Source: a virus
IMG/VR virus record: IMGVR_UViG_3300020439_000014
Coordinates: 1-44,120 of that record
Strand: one strand, 5' to 3'
Length of the DNA: 44,120 nucleotides
In this document: positions 25,170-33,688 of the stretch, in pieces
Position numbering within the stretch: the stretch's first letter is position 1
Layout: each line of letters opens with the position of its first letter
Position numbers and translations under genes: made by a program
Notes under the pieces: generated by a model
Seen by the model: only the letters and a program-made list of their open reading frames with translations
What the model was told of the DNA's origin: nothing
Databases searched by the model: none

Positions 25170-26539
25170 CTCAACCGCCTAGTTCCCGGGAATCCTCCAA
25201 ACGCTAGTATTCCTTGGGTATCTAGTGATTGAGCAGAATATGCTCTATTAAATCCATCTTTATCTACATAAACGTCTATAACGGGCCAATTATCTTGTAC
25301 ACTCCCATCTGACTTAGTTGGCTTTTCAAATGGAATCGCTTGATATCGGTATTTACATGATTCAATTGTTTTTCCACAAGTCTCTGCTATTTCCCAAAAA
25401 TTCGGGTTAATATCAGGTCTCATAGAAGGAAATGAAGAGTTTTGTCCACTATTACGAATAGCTCTGTATATTTCTCCATTATAACAGACATAAGAATTTT
25501 TTCTTGAATCATCAATATTAACTGTATATGGAGTTCCTCCTGTAGAATCCCAGTCGTTAAACACTCTGCACAGAATCCAAGAAGGACTATTCTCAAAAGG
25601 AGGAGTTGTAACATTTACATCTCTTCTTGCTTGCCATATTTCATTGTTATACTGCACTAAATATCCTGCACTATAAGTTGCATTTATTCCGCTTTGCTTC
25701 TTTGGCTCACTTCCTGTCGGCCCACTTGATCTCCAATTAGGAACTCTATCTGACGTTATAAATGAAGAATAAATAAGAGGCTCATTATCCGCAGTAAAAG
25801 TAATATGAACTTTTGTTCTGCCACTAGAAGTGGTTTGTAGGTTATTCCCGTTGTTATAAACAATTATTCCTGCAGCATAAGACTTATTATCTGTTTTCCA
25901 CCAACAACCGCTTTTTACATCTGGAGGAGTTGAGGAAGTTATATCATATCCTTTGTATACCCAGGGACAATACTTTCCTGTAACAAGTCTCGACGGTATT
26001 GAAAAACCTTCTAGCTCGAACGGAGAAGCAAGTTCTACGCTAATAGACAAAGATGTTTTTTCTGCTATTCTATCAATAATATATACTGCTTTTGGAAATT
26101 CAAAATTACCGCTTGCCTCGGGAGAACTGGACCCAATACCTACATACTTTTGTAGGGTACGACGCCTAGTAATTCTCTTATTCAATAAATCTTCGACTTG
26201 AAAATTATTTTGTTGTGCATCCGAAGAAGTCCCTGTAGCAATATCTAATTTAGAGTTATTTTTAAGAACAGTTTCAACATTAGGAATAGTTAAAGTAGGC
26301 CTATTAGAGGGGCCTTGGGAAGTAGTATTTATTCCCTCTAAAGATAAAGGAAATGACAAGTAAGTATTGCCGTCAAAAGTTATATCTTCTGGGGATTTTT
26401 CTCCATGAAAATAAAAAGTTTGATTTGCTCCTGTCGTGCTGACAAGAACTAATTCAAATAAAGTTATGAGCCCTTCATTATTTTTTAAATAAAGAGACTG
26501 TACATCACTTGCAATTACATTTGTATCACTTAAAGACAT
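25166..26539 (-). CDS. L: Minor tail protein gpL-like with carbohydrate-module insert
   Basis: This 457-aa protein is about twice the length of lambda gpL (232 aa). The N-terminal half fits gpL (SDVQSLYLKNNEGLITLFEL, FHGE, ITFDGNTYLSFPL, RRRTLQKYVG). Four Cys fit the iron-sulfur ligand set: C191 in KYCPWVYKG, C212 in GCWW, and C388 and C395 in CGKTIESCKYRYQ, where the C-x6-C spacing matches lambda. Between C212 and C388 is an insertion of about 170 residues. It contains units resembling CBM5/12 chitin-binding modules, for example YSAGYLVQYNNEIWQARRDV with PSW, and SYVCYNGEIYRAIRN with NFWEI. The protein caps the tail tip between gpM and the hub. The insertion may bind cell-surface glycans. 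Overlaps are TAATG with gpM and ATGA with gpK. Confidence 0.85.
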   Translation of the reverse strand: MSLSDTNVIASDVQSLYLKNNEGLITLFELVLVSTTGANQTFYFHGEKSPEDITFDGNTYLSFPLSLEGINTTSQGPSNRPTLTIPNVETVLKNNSKLDIATGTSSDAQQNNFQVEDLLNKRITRRRTLQKYVGIGSSSPEASGNFEFPKAVYIIDRIAEKTSLSISVELASPFELEGFSIPSRLVTGKYCPWVYKGYDITSSTPPDVKSGCWWKTDNKSYAAGIIVYNNGNNLQTTSSGRTKVHITFTADNEPLIYSSFITSDRVPNWRSSGPTGSEPKKQSGINATYSAGYLVQYNNEIWQARRDVNVTTPPFENSPSWILCRVFNDWDSTGGTPYTVNIDDSRKNSYVCYNGEIYRAIRNSGQNSSFPSMRPDINPNFWEIAETCGKTIESCKYRYQAIPFEKPTKSDGSVQDNWPVIDVYVDKDGFNRAYSAQSLDTQGILAFGGFPGTRRLR

Positions 26540-27054
26540 TATTCATATACTCGTCTAAGATTTGCTGTTAAAGACTGGTTTTCATTTTGAGTTACAGTAA
26601 CAGAGTAGTCATCGCACACTACTTTAATATCCTCTTGGTGAATTGTAATTGTAAAATTCTCTGGAGTTTTTACATCCAAAAACGCAGATATTAGTTCAAT
26701 TTCTTCCCAAGGTCTATTATTAAATTTTATATTGTAAGTCTCATCCTTTGTATTTAAGCCATCTTTTATACGTTGCTCGTATCCATCGCCAAAATTTGCT
26801 ATCAAAACTCTTTGAGTAGACTTTTTTCCAATTCCACGATCAAAAGTTATTTCTTTTTCCGCAGTTACACTTGTAAGACCTTTATCATCATAAAGTTCGT
26901 TTACTATATATGCAGCAGTATCTTCCACTGTATTATTTACAGGAGAGGTGTCTGGAAATCTTCGCGCAATTTCTTTGTAAAAATCTCTTTGAAAAGTATT
27001 TGTCCCTGTCCCTAAACCTGGCTTTATAATTTGAAAACTAAACTTTCTAGCCAT
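26539..27054 (-). CDS. M: Minor tail protein, gpM-like
   Basis: This 171-aa protein has the central motif QRVLIANFGDGYEQRIKDGLN at about 81-101, which is the signature of the lambda gpM / phage minor tail family (xxFGDGYEQRxxDGxN). It also has RPWEEIELISAFLD in the C-terminal half, matching the family's 'W..l...e...l..Fl' region. An N-terminal extension of about 75 residues (SFQIIKPGLGTGTN, FYKEIARRFPD) precedes the conserved domain. In lambda, gpM joins the distal end of the tail to the tip. The gene is coupled on both sides through one-base TAATG overlaps with the tape measure and gpL genes. Confidence 0.9.
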   Translation of the reverse strand: MARKFSFQIIKPGLGTGTNTFQRDFYKEIARRFPDTSPVNNTVEDTAAYIVNELYDDKGLTSVTAEKEITFDRGIGKKSTQRVLIANFGDGYEQRIKDGLNTKDETYNIKFNNRPWEEIELISAFLDVKTPENFTITIHQEDIKVVCDDYSVTVTQNENQSLTANLRRVYE

Positions 27055-30000
27055 TATCCTGCTCCATATGGGCTAAGCATTCCACCCGCTCTTCTTTGAT
27101 TTGCTAGTTCGTTTTGTACAGCAATTGAAATTGCTTTGCCCAACATCTCTGACTCGCCTTCTTTCATTTCTACACTTTGATTCGCATTTCCATTGCCATC
27201 AACTGAAACATTTACAGTTACATTATTATTTTGTTGGTTCATGCCCGAGCCTTTTAGCTCTACAGGTATTTTATTGTTTCCGGGCAAAGGAACAACTGCT
27301 TCATTTCCATGAAGTACCGCAGGGTAGCCTGACATTGGGCCATTGGCAATACCGCCACGATTATACCCTGAAATTTTATTTCCTCCTTGTCCCATGATAC
27401 CGCCATGTTTAAAGCCTAGCATGCCCAATCCCATGGAAAGGAAGGGCCCGACTCCGGGAATAAAATTAGCAAGCATACTAAGAATGCCGCCACCTCCCAT
27501 GCCGCCGCCGCCCATGAAACTGCCGAAAATACTTCCTAGACTTCCAAGGAATCCACCACCACCTTTTGCTCCAAAGATACTTGTAAGCTGAGTTAGGAAG
27601 CCCCCGCCTCCGGCGCCCCCAGAAACACCGAGTATATCTCCAAAGGAACCTAGGAAGTTGCCCATCATTCCTCCCTTTCCTCCGCCCATAAGCATTCCGA
27701 GAGGGCCACCAGCTTGTCCACCCTGTGCAAGTGCTCTTTGATTTTCTACTTCGGCATAGTAAACGAGTTCGGCAATATTATTCGCCATATCTTCTGTGAC
27801 TTGTCCCAGAGGATGGTTTCCTGTATCATAGTCTTTATCTTTTGGCCCAAATAGCTTTTTGTGTAAAGGAGTTCCAGGGTCTAAAAGTCCTCCAAGACCT
27901 CCGCCCATGCCGCCAGTAAAGCCTCCTAATATTTTTGAGAAAATACCTCCGAGACCACCACCAGCACCTTCGCCAGTAAATAGTCCAGTAACTTTACTAA
28001 TTATATTCGAGAAGAATCCGCCACCTTCTCCACCACTGCTAAAAAGACCAGTAACTTTACTAATTATGTTAGAGAAGAAACCGCCTGTACCGCCTTCTCC
28101 GCCACTAAATATTGAACCAAAGAAACCTTTAATTTTCTCAAAAATACCGCCAAGGCCTCCGCCTTCTCCACCGCCAAATATTTTGCCAAAAAAGTCTTTT
28201 GCTCCTTGAACTACACCAGAGAAGTTTGGAAGTAATTTACCAATTCCTTGAATTACATTCGAAAGAAATCCTCCTTCTCCGAATATTTTTCCGAAAAAGT
28301 TTTTAAACCCGTCTATTAAGTCAGCAAAGAAGTCTTTGAATCCCTTAAAGAACCCAGGAAACGGTCCTGCAGGACCTAAAAGATTTTTGAAGAAGTTACC
28401 CGTCTTAGTAAAGAAACTGGAAATTGGGCCATCACTACTAAACAGCTTTCCAAAGAATCTTTTTACGCCATCAAAAGCCCCACAAAATAATCCTCCGCCT
28501 TCACCCTTAAAAAGATCAGTAAAAAAGCCAGTAAACTTACTAAATAATCCAGTAAATATTCCACCCTCTCCTCCTGAGAAAAGCCCTGTAAAGATATTTT
28601 TAATTCCTGTAAATAAACCTTTAAATACTCCTCCGCCGCTACCTTTTCCAGAGAAAATATTTTTAAAGAAGCCTCCTACAGTTGAGAATATTCCTGCAAT
28701 TGGTCCGGCTTCAGAAAATAATCCTTTAACTTTATCTATAAACCCGGGATTTTCTGGTAAAAGTTCCGGTAATTGTATATCTTTCAAAAGCTCCTCAGGC
28801 CTCATGCTATCTTCTAAAGCAGTATCCAACTCTTTTGCTACTGTATCTACTACTTCTTGTCCGGCTTTTTTACCATAATTCATTACATCTTGTGGGATTT
28901 CTTTAAGAAAATCGGGTTTTTCTGGCTCCGCCATAACATTAGTTAAAACATCTTTATTTAGTGCATCTTGGATGCCAGTTTTAACCTCTTCAGCGCCGCC
29001 ACCAAGAGCCTCTTCCACTGTTTTTCCTGCTTTTTCTATTGTTGAAGAATCTACTACATTTTCTTCGCAGCAGCATACCTTGACTCCTTCAGCCAATGCG
29101 TCTCGAATTTGATTACCAAGACTTACTCCAGCAATAGCTATTTGAGCCCCCACTGCATTAGCGTGAGCGGTTCCTGAGGTTGTAATAGCAGTGGACATTT
29201 GAGTAGAGCCAGTTGCGTGCGCCGATGCTATTTTCTTTGCGGGGCTTGTTCCTGCTAATCCTAGTGCTCTGAAAATTTCATCAACAAGTACTTCTGAAGC
29301 TTTTCTTTGTATTGCTTTTAAGAAATTTCTAGCAATATCTTTCAATTTTTCATCAAGATCCATGGTTTTGTCTGACAAAGAGTCAAACATTGCATCTACT
29401 GCATCTACCATCGAATTCTTGAATGATTTTGCTGCTGTATGTAATATATCAGTTATTGGATTGAGCCTGGCAACTGTTCTTTGAGCGCTTCTTTCCATAC
29501 GCTTCAAATCGTTTTGTGCGGCAGCAGCAGTTTCGTCATTGATTGTAATAGCTGCTGCTTCGGCTCGAGCGTAACTTTGTGCAAGAGCCCCATTTTCTCC
29601 GTACATGTCTATTAGGCCATCGACGTCACCGGCTAAAGTGCCCGTATCATCTCCGTATACTCCGCCCTTTATTTGCTTCTGTAAAAGTTTTAACTCTAAA
29701 AGAGTTTGCTTTCTCTTATTATCTAAGAGATCATACTCCATAGTTATTTGACTTTGTTTTAGTTTTCTTTCTTCTTCTATCTGTACAGTTCTAGCTGCTA
29801 CTTCTTGTTGAACTAACTTTAATTTTTCTTCTGCAAGGAATCGATCCTTTTCAAAGAAAGGATTTCTAAGAGCATTTTCTTCTGCAATGTCTTCAACTTG
29901 AGCATTTGCTTGTTGAATTTTTAAATTTAAAAGTTGTTTTCTTTGAGAGGCTTCTTTCCCTAAAGCAGTATTCAGTTGATTTTGAAGATTTAAAACTCTT

Positions 30001-32720
30001 CCATCTAATTTAACACTTCTAATTTGCTCTTCTATATCTAATATTTGAGTTTTAAAGCCCAAGTCTTTTTGTGCTACTGTGAGCTTTGCATTTTCTACAG
30101 TTAACTCATTTTGTAAAGCAAATATGCGTGCATCCGCCGCAGCCGCATCAGGACTGCCTTCTGCCAACCCTTGTCGAAGACCTTGTTCTGTTGTTATTTT
30201 TCTTTGTATTTGTGCAACTGTATTTTCTTGCTGTGCAATGGCGGTCAAAAGCGTTGATCTTTTTGAATCAAAACTATTTCTTATTGCCGCATTTTTTACT
30301 TGTTCTGCTGCTAAATCTTTCTCAGCCTTTAAAAGTCTATTTGTTTCTGTTACGGCTGTTGCTACAAAATCAATGAATGCTTGTCTATTCATTTTTGTTA
30401 CAGCAAAAGTATTATCAAATTGAACATTTAGTACGGCTATGGCATCCGATGCACCTTTAAAGCCCTCTGCAGTTATAGCACCTTCGGCATCCTCTAAACT
30501 TTTTGTAACGGCTTTTAGAGCAGAATCCATAGCAAAAATATCTCCATCCCTTATGGTATCTGCTAAGGCTTCATTTGCGGAGGTAAAATTCTTTATACCA
30601 TCATCTGCTTTTCTAGTCTTTTTTCCTACTTCGTCAAAAAATTTAATAACATCTGCTCTATTTGTTATATCTAATTCTGCTAAGCCAGGAATAACTCCTC
30701 CTAAATCTTTTTGGAAATCTGCTAAAACACTTGAAAGACTGCCAAAGACTTCTTCTGCTCTTGCATTTGCGCCAAAACCATCTAATGCTGCTACTTCTTC
30801 AATTTGCCTTGCAACATTAGAAACTTCTGCAGTATTTATAAAGTTTCTAATTGCAGAATTGGATCTTGCCATTGAATCAACAATGTCTTGTGCAGCTTGT
30901 TCTGTATTTTCAGCCATAAGTTTCATTCTGGTTGCTTCTTCGGATTGTAAACCCGCTACTAAACCAGAAAAATCTTTGTCTAATTGTTGAACTGCCATTG
31001 CCGCGTCATCAGCAGCATCACGAGCATTTTCAAATTCTTTTATCATTTGTCCAGGAGCTCTAATTATTTCTCGTAAATCAGAGTCAGCGTATGCTCCTGA
31101 AAGATTACTTAAATCAATTCCTGCGATTGCTTGACTAATAGAATTTATCATGAAATCGATACCTTCAAGAGTCAAAAGTATTAAGCTATCTATTCCTTTT
31201 ACTACTTCTAAGGCTATCTGTATAAATAAATATGCAATACCCAATCTTTTAAAAACACTGGCAAATCCACTAAGTTTTTTGGATAAACTTGATATGCCAG
31301 TGCCTGCAGTTTTTAAAAATTTTGCCATTTGCTTATCACTAAAAGCTATGGCTTTTCTGAACCTAAGATTGGCTTTTGTCCATTGTTTAGTAAAGAAGTT
31401 GGCACTCTTTTTAGTTCGATCATCAATTTGAGCCAAAGCTTTTCTCATGTCCTGTACGGCTTCAGTAGACATATTTTCAAAAGCACCGCTCATTACTCTA
31501 CCAGTTTTCTTTGAATTTTCTTCTGCTAGTTTTAAGAATCTTTTTAGCTGACCAAGCTCTTTTTTATTTAAACTATCAAATCCGTCGCCTTTGACTTTTT
31601 CTAGGAGTTTGCTTTGTGCTCCTCCTTTCAGTGCTTGCTTTGCTTGCTTTTCAAAAGTTTTCTTTGCACTTTTACGGACTTTTTCTTGAGCATCGTCAGC
31701 TAATTCTAGCTGCTTATTATAATCTTTAATATCTTTTTCTGCTTTATCAAAAGCTGCAGATGCTGCTTCTCCTACTGAATCTAATTTATCCGCCAAAAAT
31801 GTTGTGGCTCCTGCACCTTTCAGTACGTTAAATGCAAAAATACCCAACAAACCGACAGCTACACCAATGCTATTACTAACTACATTTGCAATAACTGTAA
31901 ATATAGGTAGAAACGCTTCGGTAATAGTTTTAATTAAGTCTTCAAAAGCTTTTGATAAAGTAATAAATGGATTGGCCGTAGCTTCTTGATTACCAAAAAT
32001 TTGATCCAACTGCCTTTGAGTTTCGACTAAAACGGCCTGGCTTCGTTGAGTTTCAGTAAGTGCGTCTGCTTGTAATCCAAGAGCATCGGCATAGCGCTTT
32101 GTAGCAGTTTCTAATCTAAGAGTAATTCCTAATTCATCCAAAAGTTCTGGTTCTGCTTTCGAAACACCTCGTACTAATCTATCAAAAGCATCTGCAAAGT
32201 CTCGGCCCAAGGCATTAGAAGCACGCAAAGCGCCTTCTGCTAGTTTATTTAATTGACTTGGTGAAAAACCTTTTGCAGTACCAATTGCAGCAGCTTGAGC
32301 AGCTTCTCTAAACCCTAACATACCTTGAGAAGTTTCTCGAAGTCGATGAGTAACAGAAGCAAGAGCATTACCAGTGCTAGCTGCAAAACGTAATTGAGCT
32401 TGTTCGAGTTGTTGTACTTGCGCAGCATTTTTCATAAAGTTAAATGCAGCACTTAATGCAAATAAGTTTGCAGCAAGAGAAGCATAGACACCTACAAGGC
32501 CGCCCATGCCTTGAGACATTTTAGAGAAGTTTTTACTGGCATTTGAAGAAGCGTTTGCTGCTCCTTTTATATTACGATCAAGAGTTCGAGCAGACTTACT
32601 ACTTTGATCAGCAGCCTGGTCTACATTATCTAATTCTTCTCGTAATTTTTTACTGGAGAGAGTTACCTTCTCCATTTTGCCATTGACTTCTACATCAATA
32701 GTGACCTTTTTCTTAGCCAT
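27054..32720 (-). CDS. Tape measure protein
   Basis: This 1888-aa protein follows the tail chaperone, as in other siphoviruses. It has coiled-coil stretches (about 1-70, 300-400 and 800-1100) and hydrophobic segments (about 72-96, GGLVGVYASLAANLFALSAA; around 270-300, PIFTVIANVVSNSIGVAVGL; around 500). A CCC triplet lies in the Ser/Ala-rich centre. A long Phe/Gly repeat region (about 1350-1620) has units such as FFGKIFGGGEGGG and FFSNIISKVTGLFSGG. Near the C-terminus GYPAVLHGNEAVVPLP is a hallmark of tape measure proteins. At the usual 0.15 nm per residue it predicts a tail of roughly 280 nm. The protein sets tail length and is ejected ahead of the DNA. The start overlaps the frameshift product's stop as TAATG. 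Confidence 0.93.
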   Translation of the reverse strand: MAKKKVTIDVEVNGKMEKVTLSSKKLREELDNVDQAADQSSKSARTLDRNIKGAANASSNASKNFSKMSQGMGGLVGVYASLAANLFALSAAFNFMKNAAQVQQLEQAQLRFAASTGNALASVTHRLRETSQGMLGFREAAQAAAIGTAKGFSPSQLNKLAEGALRASNALGRDFADAFDRLVRGVSKAEPELLDELGITLRLETATKRYADALGLQADALTETQRSQAVLVETQRQLDQIFGNQEATANPFITLSKAFEDLIKTITEAFLPIFTVIANVVSNSIGVAVGLLGIFAFNVLKGAGATTFLADKLDSVGEAASAAFDKAEKDIKDYNKQLELADDAQEKVRKSAKKTFEKQAKQALKGGAQSKLLEKVKGDGFDSLNKKELGQLKRFLKLAEENSKKTGRVMSGAFENMSTEAVQDMRKALAQIDDRTKKSANFFTKQWTKANLRFRKAIAFSDKQMAKFLKTAGTGISSLSKKLSGFASVFKRLGIAYLFIQIALEVVKGIDSLILLTLEGIDFMINSISQAIAGIDLSNLSGAYADSDLREIIRAPGQMIKEFENARDAADDAAMAVQQLDKDFSGLVAGLQSEEATRMKLMAENTEQAAQDIVDSMARSNSAIRNFINTAEVSNVARQIEEVAALDGFGANARAEEVFGSLSSVLADFQKDLGGVIPGLAELDITNRADVIKFFDEVGKKTRKADDGIKNFTSANEALADTIRDGDIFAMDSALKAVTKSLEDAEGAITAEGFKGASDAIAVLNVQFDNTFAVTKMNRQAFIDFVATAVTETNRLLKAEKDLAAEQVKNAAIRNSFDSKRSTLLTAIAQQENTVAQIQRKITTEQGLRQGLAEGSPDAAAADARIFALQNELTVENAKLTVAQKDLGFKTQILDIEEQIRSVKLDGRVLNLQNQLNTALGKEASQRKQLLNLKIQQANAQVEDIAEENALRNPFFEKDRFLAEEKLKLVQQEVAARTVQIEEERKLKQSQITMEYDLLDNKRKQTLLELKLLQKQIKGGVYGDDTGTLAGDVDGLIDMYGENGALAQSYARAEAAAITINDETAAAAQNDLKRMERSAQRTVARLNPITDILHTAAKSFKNSMVDAVDAMFDSLSDKTMDLDEKLKDIARNFLKAIQRKASEVLVDEIFRALGLAGTSPAKKIASAHATGSTQMSTAITTSGTAHANAVGAQIAIAGVSLGNQIRDALAEGVKVCCCEENVVDSSTIEKAGKTVEEALGGGAEEVKTGIQDALNKDVLTNVMAEPEKPDFLKEIPQDVMNYGKKAGQEVVDTVAKELDTALEDSMRPEELLKDIQLPELLPENPGFIDKVKGLFSEAGPIAGIFSTVGGFFKNIFSGKGSGGGVFKGLFTGIKNIFTGLFSGGEGGIFTGLFSKFTGFFTDLFKGEGGGLFCGAFDGVKRFFGKLFSSDGPISSFFTKTGNFFKNLLGPAGPFPGFFKGFKDFFADLIDGFKNFFGKIFGEGGFLSNVIQGIGKLLPNFSGVVQGAKDFFGKIFGGGEGGGLGGIFEKIKGFFGSIFSGGEGGTGGFFSNIISKVTGLFSSGGEGGGFFSNIISKVTGLFTGEGAGGGLGGIFSKILGGFTGGMGGGLGGLLDPGTPLHKKLFGPKDKDYDTGNHPLGQVTEDMANNIAELVYYAEVENQRALAQGGQAGGPLGMLMGGGKGGMMGNFLGSFGDILGVSGGAGGGGFLTQLTSIFGAKGGGGFLGSLGSIFGSFMGGGGMGGGGILSMLANFIPGVGPFLSMGLGMLGFKHGGIMGQGGNKISGYNRGGIANGPMSGYPAVLHGNEAVVPLPGNNKIPVELKGSGMNQQNNNVTVNVSVDGNGNANQSVEMKEGESEMLGKAISIAVQNELANQRRAGGMLSPYGAG
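27860..28660 (-). repeat. Phe/Gly-rich imperfect repeats in tape measure gene
   Basis: About 270 residues of the tape measure alternate between short amphipathic Phe-rich helices (GLFSKFTGFFTDLF, GFKNFFGKIFG, KIKGFFGSIFS) and Gly/Glu linkers (GGEGG). Two DNA copies encoding FFSNIISKVTGLF lie next to each other, about 65 bases apart ('agtaactttactaattat' recurs near 27989 and 28050). The units look internally duplicated. Confidence 0.75.
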
Positions 32721-33558
32721 TAGCCTCTAACATTATGGGTGTACTTTTTTCCACCGCTTTTAGCTTTTCGCTCTTCTGTCTTTCTTTTCATTTCTTGCTG
32801 TTCGTATTTAGATTTTACAATCATATTTTCATACATTTTCATAATGTAGAATACAGTCTTACGATCTTCTATTTCATACAACTCGAAAAAATATTCTATG
32901 CCGTGCCAGTGCTTCCCCATGTAGGTACCACTCATTCCTTCCCAGTAGTCCGGCAATAAACTAAACATAAAAAATGCCACTTGAACCTCTTCCGGAAAAT
33001 CAGAAGGGTCGAGCGGCATTTTGGAGGGGTCGGGTTCTTGACCTAGCTGTTCACAGACTAATAAATATTTATCAACATCTATATTAGAGTCTGCTTCACG
33101 GACGTATCGTTCGAGTAGCTGCTCTACTCGTTCGAGTTGTTCCCGGTAAAATTTTCAAGATCACCTACCGAATCTGTTACCCACGTATCAAATACATTTG
33201 AATTTTTCATTAACAGTTCGGCATTTTCCTTAGTATAAGGAAGTTCGTCGTCTGGTTCTAGGTCTCCTACATCTACCAAAAGAAGCTCTTCTAGGTAACG
33301 ATATTTTAAGCCCGACCAGCCTTTAATTACTGCTTTGCAGTATTCAACAATAAACTTATCTTCGTCTAATGTTTCTTCTGGCTGTCGAGTTTTCTTATCG
33401 AACTTTGTAGTCACACATCGCTTACGAAGTTTTAGAAGTTCTTCTCGTCCGAGATAACATAGAGAGACAGTCATTCCGGTAAAGCCAGGAAAATCAATTT
33501 CAACAGTTTTACTTGCAGTCATAAGACTCGCGAGAGAAACGGGGGGTGTATCTGTCAT
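32720..33558 (-). CDS. Tail assembly chaperone, -1 frameshift fusion product
   Basis: This is the long form of the tail chaperone, corresponding to lambda gpGT. Ribosomes that slip back one base on AAATTTT (33154-33148) continue from Phe137 into the -1 frame. That frame then reads YREQLERVEQLLERYVREAD, VDKYLLVCEQLGQEPDPSKM and on to the C-terminus at 32720. The fused protein would be about 279 aa. The -1 frame is open from just before the slip site, and an in-frame TGA lies at 33157-33155, so slippage must occur between that TGA and the zero-frame TAG at 33126-33124. The part before the first ATG (33019) reads as normal protein, so a separate gene starting at 33019 is unlikely. The T-like extension would bind the tape measure or tube subunit. 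Confidence 0.88.
33124..33558 (-). CDS. Tail assembly chaperone, short form
   Basis: This 144-aa protein starts at an ATG after AAGGA with 8 bases of spacing, about 31 bases downstream of the predicted transcription start. It contains EIDFPGFTGMTVSLCYLGRE, a basic stretch (LRKRCVTTKFDKKTRQ) and KAVIKGWSGLKYRYLEELL, which is the style of phage tail assembly chaperones placed between the tube and tape measure genes. The zero-frame product stops at the TAG at 33126-33124, shortly after the slippery site. In lambda the G:GT ratio matters for tail assembly. There is no signal peptide or membrane segment. The ten or so residues after the slip site are not conserved-looking. Confidence 0.87.
   Translation of the reverse strand: MTDTPPVSLASLMTASKTVEIDFPGFTGMTVSLCYLGREELLKLRKRCVTTKFDKKTRQPEETLDEDKFIVEYCKAVIKGWSGLKYRYLEELLLVDVGDLEPDDELPYTKENAELLMKNSNVFDTWVTDSVGDLENFTGNNSNE
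33148..33154 (-). promoter_or_regulatory. -1 ribosomal frameshift slippery heptamer AAATTTT
   Basis: In the zero frame of the chaperone the codons are GAA AAT TTT ACC. The heptamer A-AAT-TTT fits X-XXY-YYZ exactly, so both tRNAs can re-pair as AAA-TTT one base back. The site lies between the only permissive limits, a -1-frame TGA just upstream and the zero-frame TAG 22 bases downstream. I see no strong pseudoknot in the next 40 bases, although GC pairing around 33126-33145 is possible. Confidence 0.85.
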
Positions 33559-33595
33559 TTTTTAAATCCTTGTGAATGAAATTTTGTATTTTGTA

Positions 33596-33624
33596 ATTAT
33601 AAGGGAGAGGAGGTAAAAAGTCAA
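33596..33624 (-). promoter_or_regulatory. Near-perfect sigma70 promoter for tail assembly genes
   Basis: On the minus strand TTGACT (33624-33619), 17 bases and TATAAT (33601-33596) differ from consensus at one base. It lies between the terminator after the tube gene and the chaperone start. Transcription should begin near 33589, leaving a leader of about 30 bases with the AAGGA ribosome binding site. It would drive the chaperone, tape measure, and M, L, K, I and J genes. Confidence 0.85.
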
Positions 33625-33643
33625 GAACTTTTTTTTGTACATA

Positions 33644-33671
33644 AAAGAAAAAGCCCACCGAAGCGGGCTTT
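33644..33671 (-). terminator. Rho-independent terminator after tail tube gene
   Basis: The minus strand reads AAAGCCCGC-TTCG-GTGGGCTTT, then TTCTTTT. The stem has nine pairs including one G-U, a stable UUCG tetraloop and a U-rich tail. It starts 17 bases after the stop of the major tail protein and lies just upstream of the next promoter. Confidence 0.92.
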
Positions 33672-33688
33672 GACACACTGGGCGAAAT

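Noticed and set aside
27859-28878. Several plus-strand frames of 80-180 codons opposite the tape measure gene
   Set aside because: They are antisense shadows of a Gly/Phe/Lys-rich coding region, lack start signals and have Pro-rich unnatural composition.
30079-30990. Plus-strand frames of 96-183 codons
   Set aside because: Antisense to coiled-coil parts of the tape measure gene; no promoter or ribosome binding site on the plus strand.
32720-33019. Separate gene starting at ATG 33019
   Set aside because: The same frame reads as good protein well upstream of that ATG, back to the slippery site. A frameshift extension explains this better.
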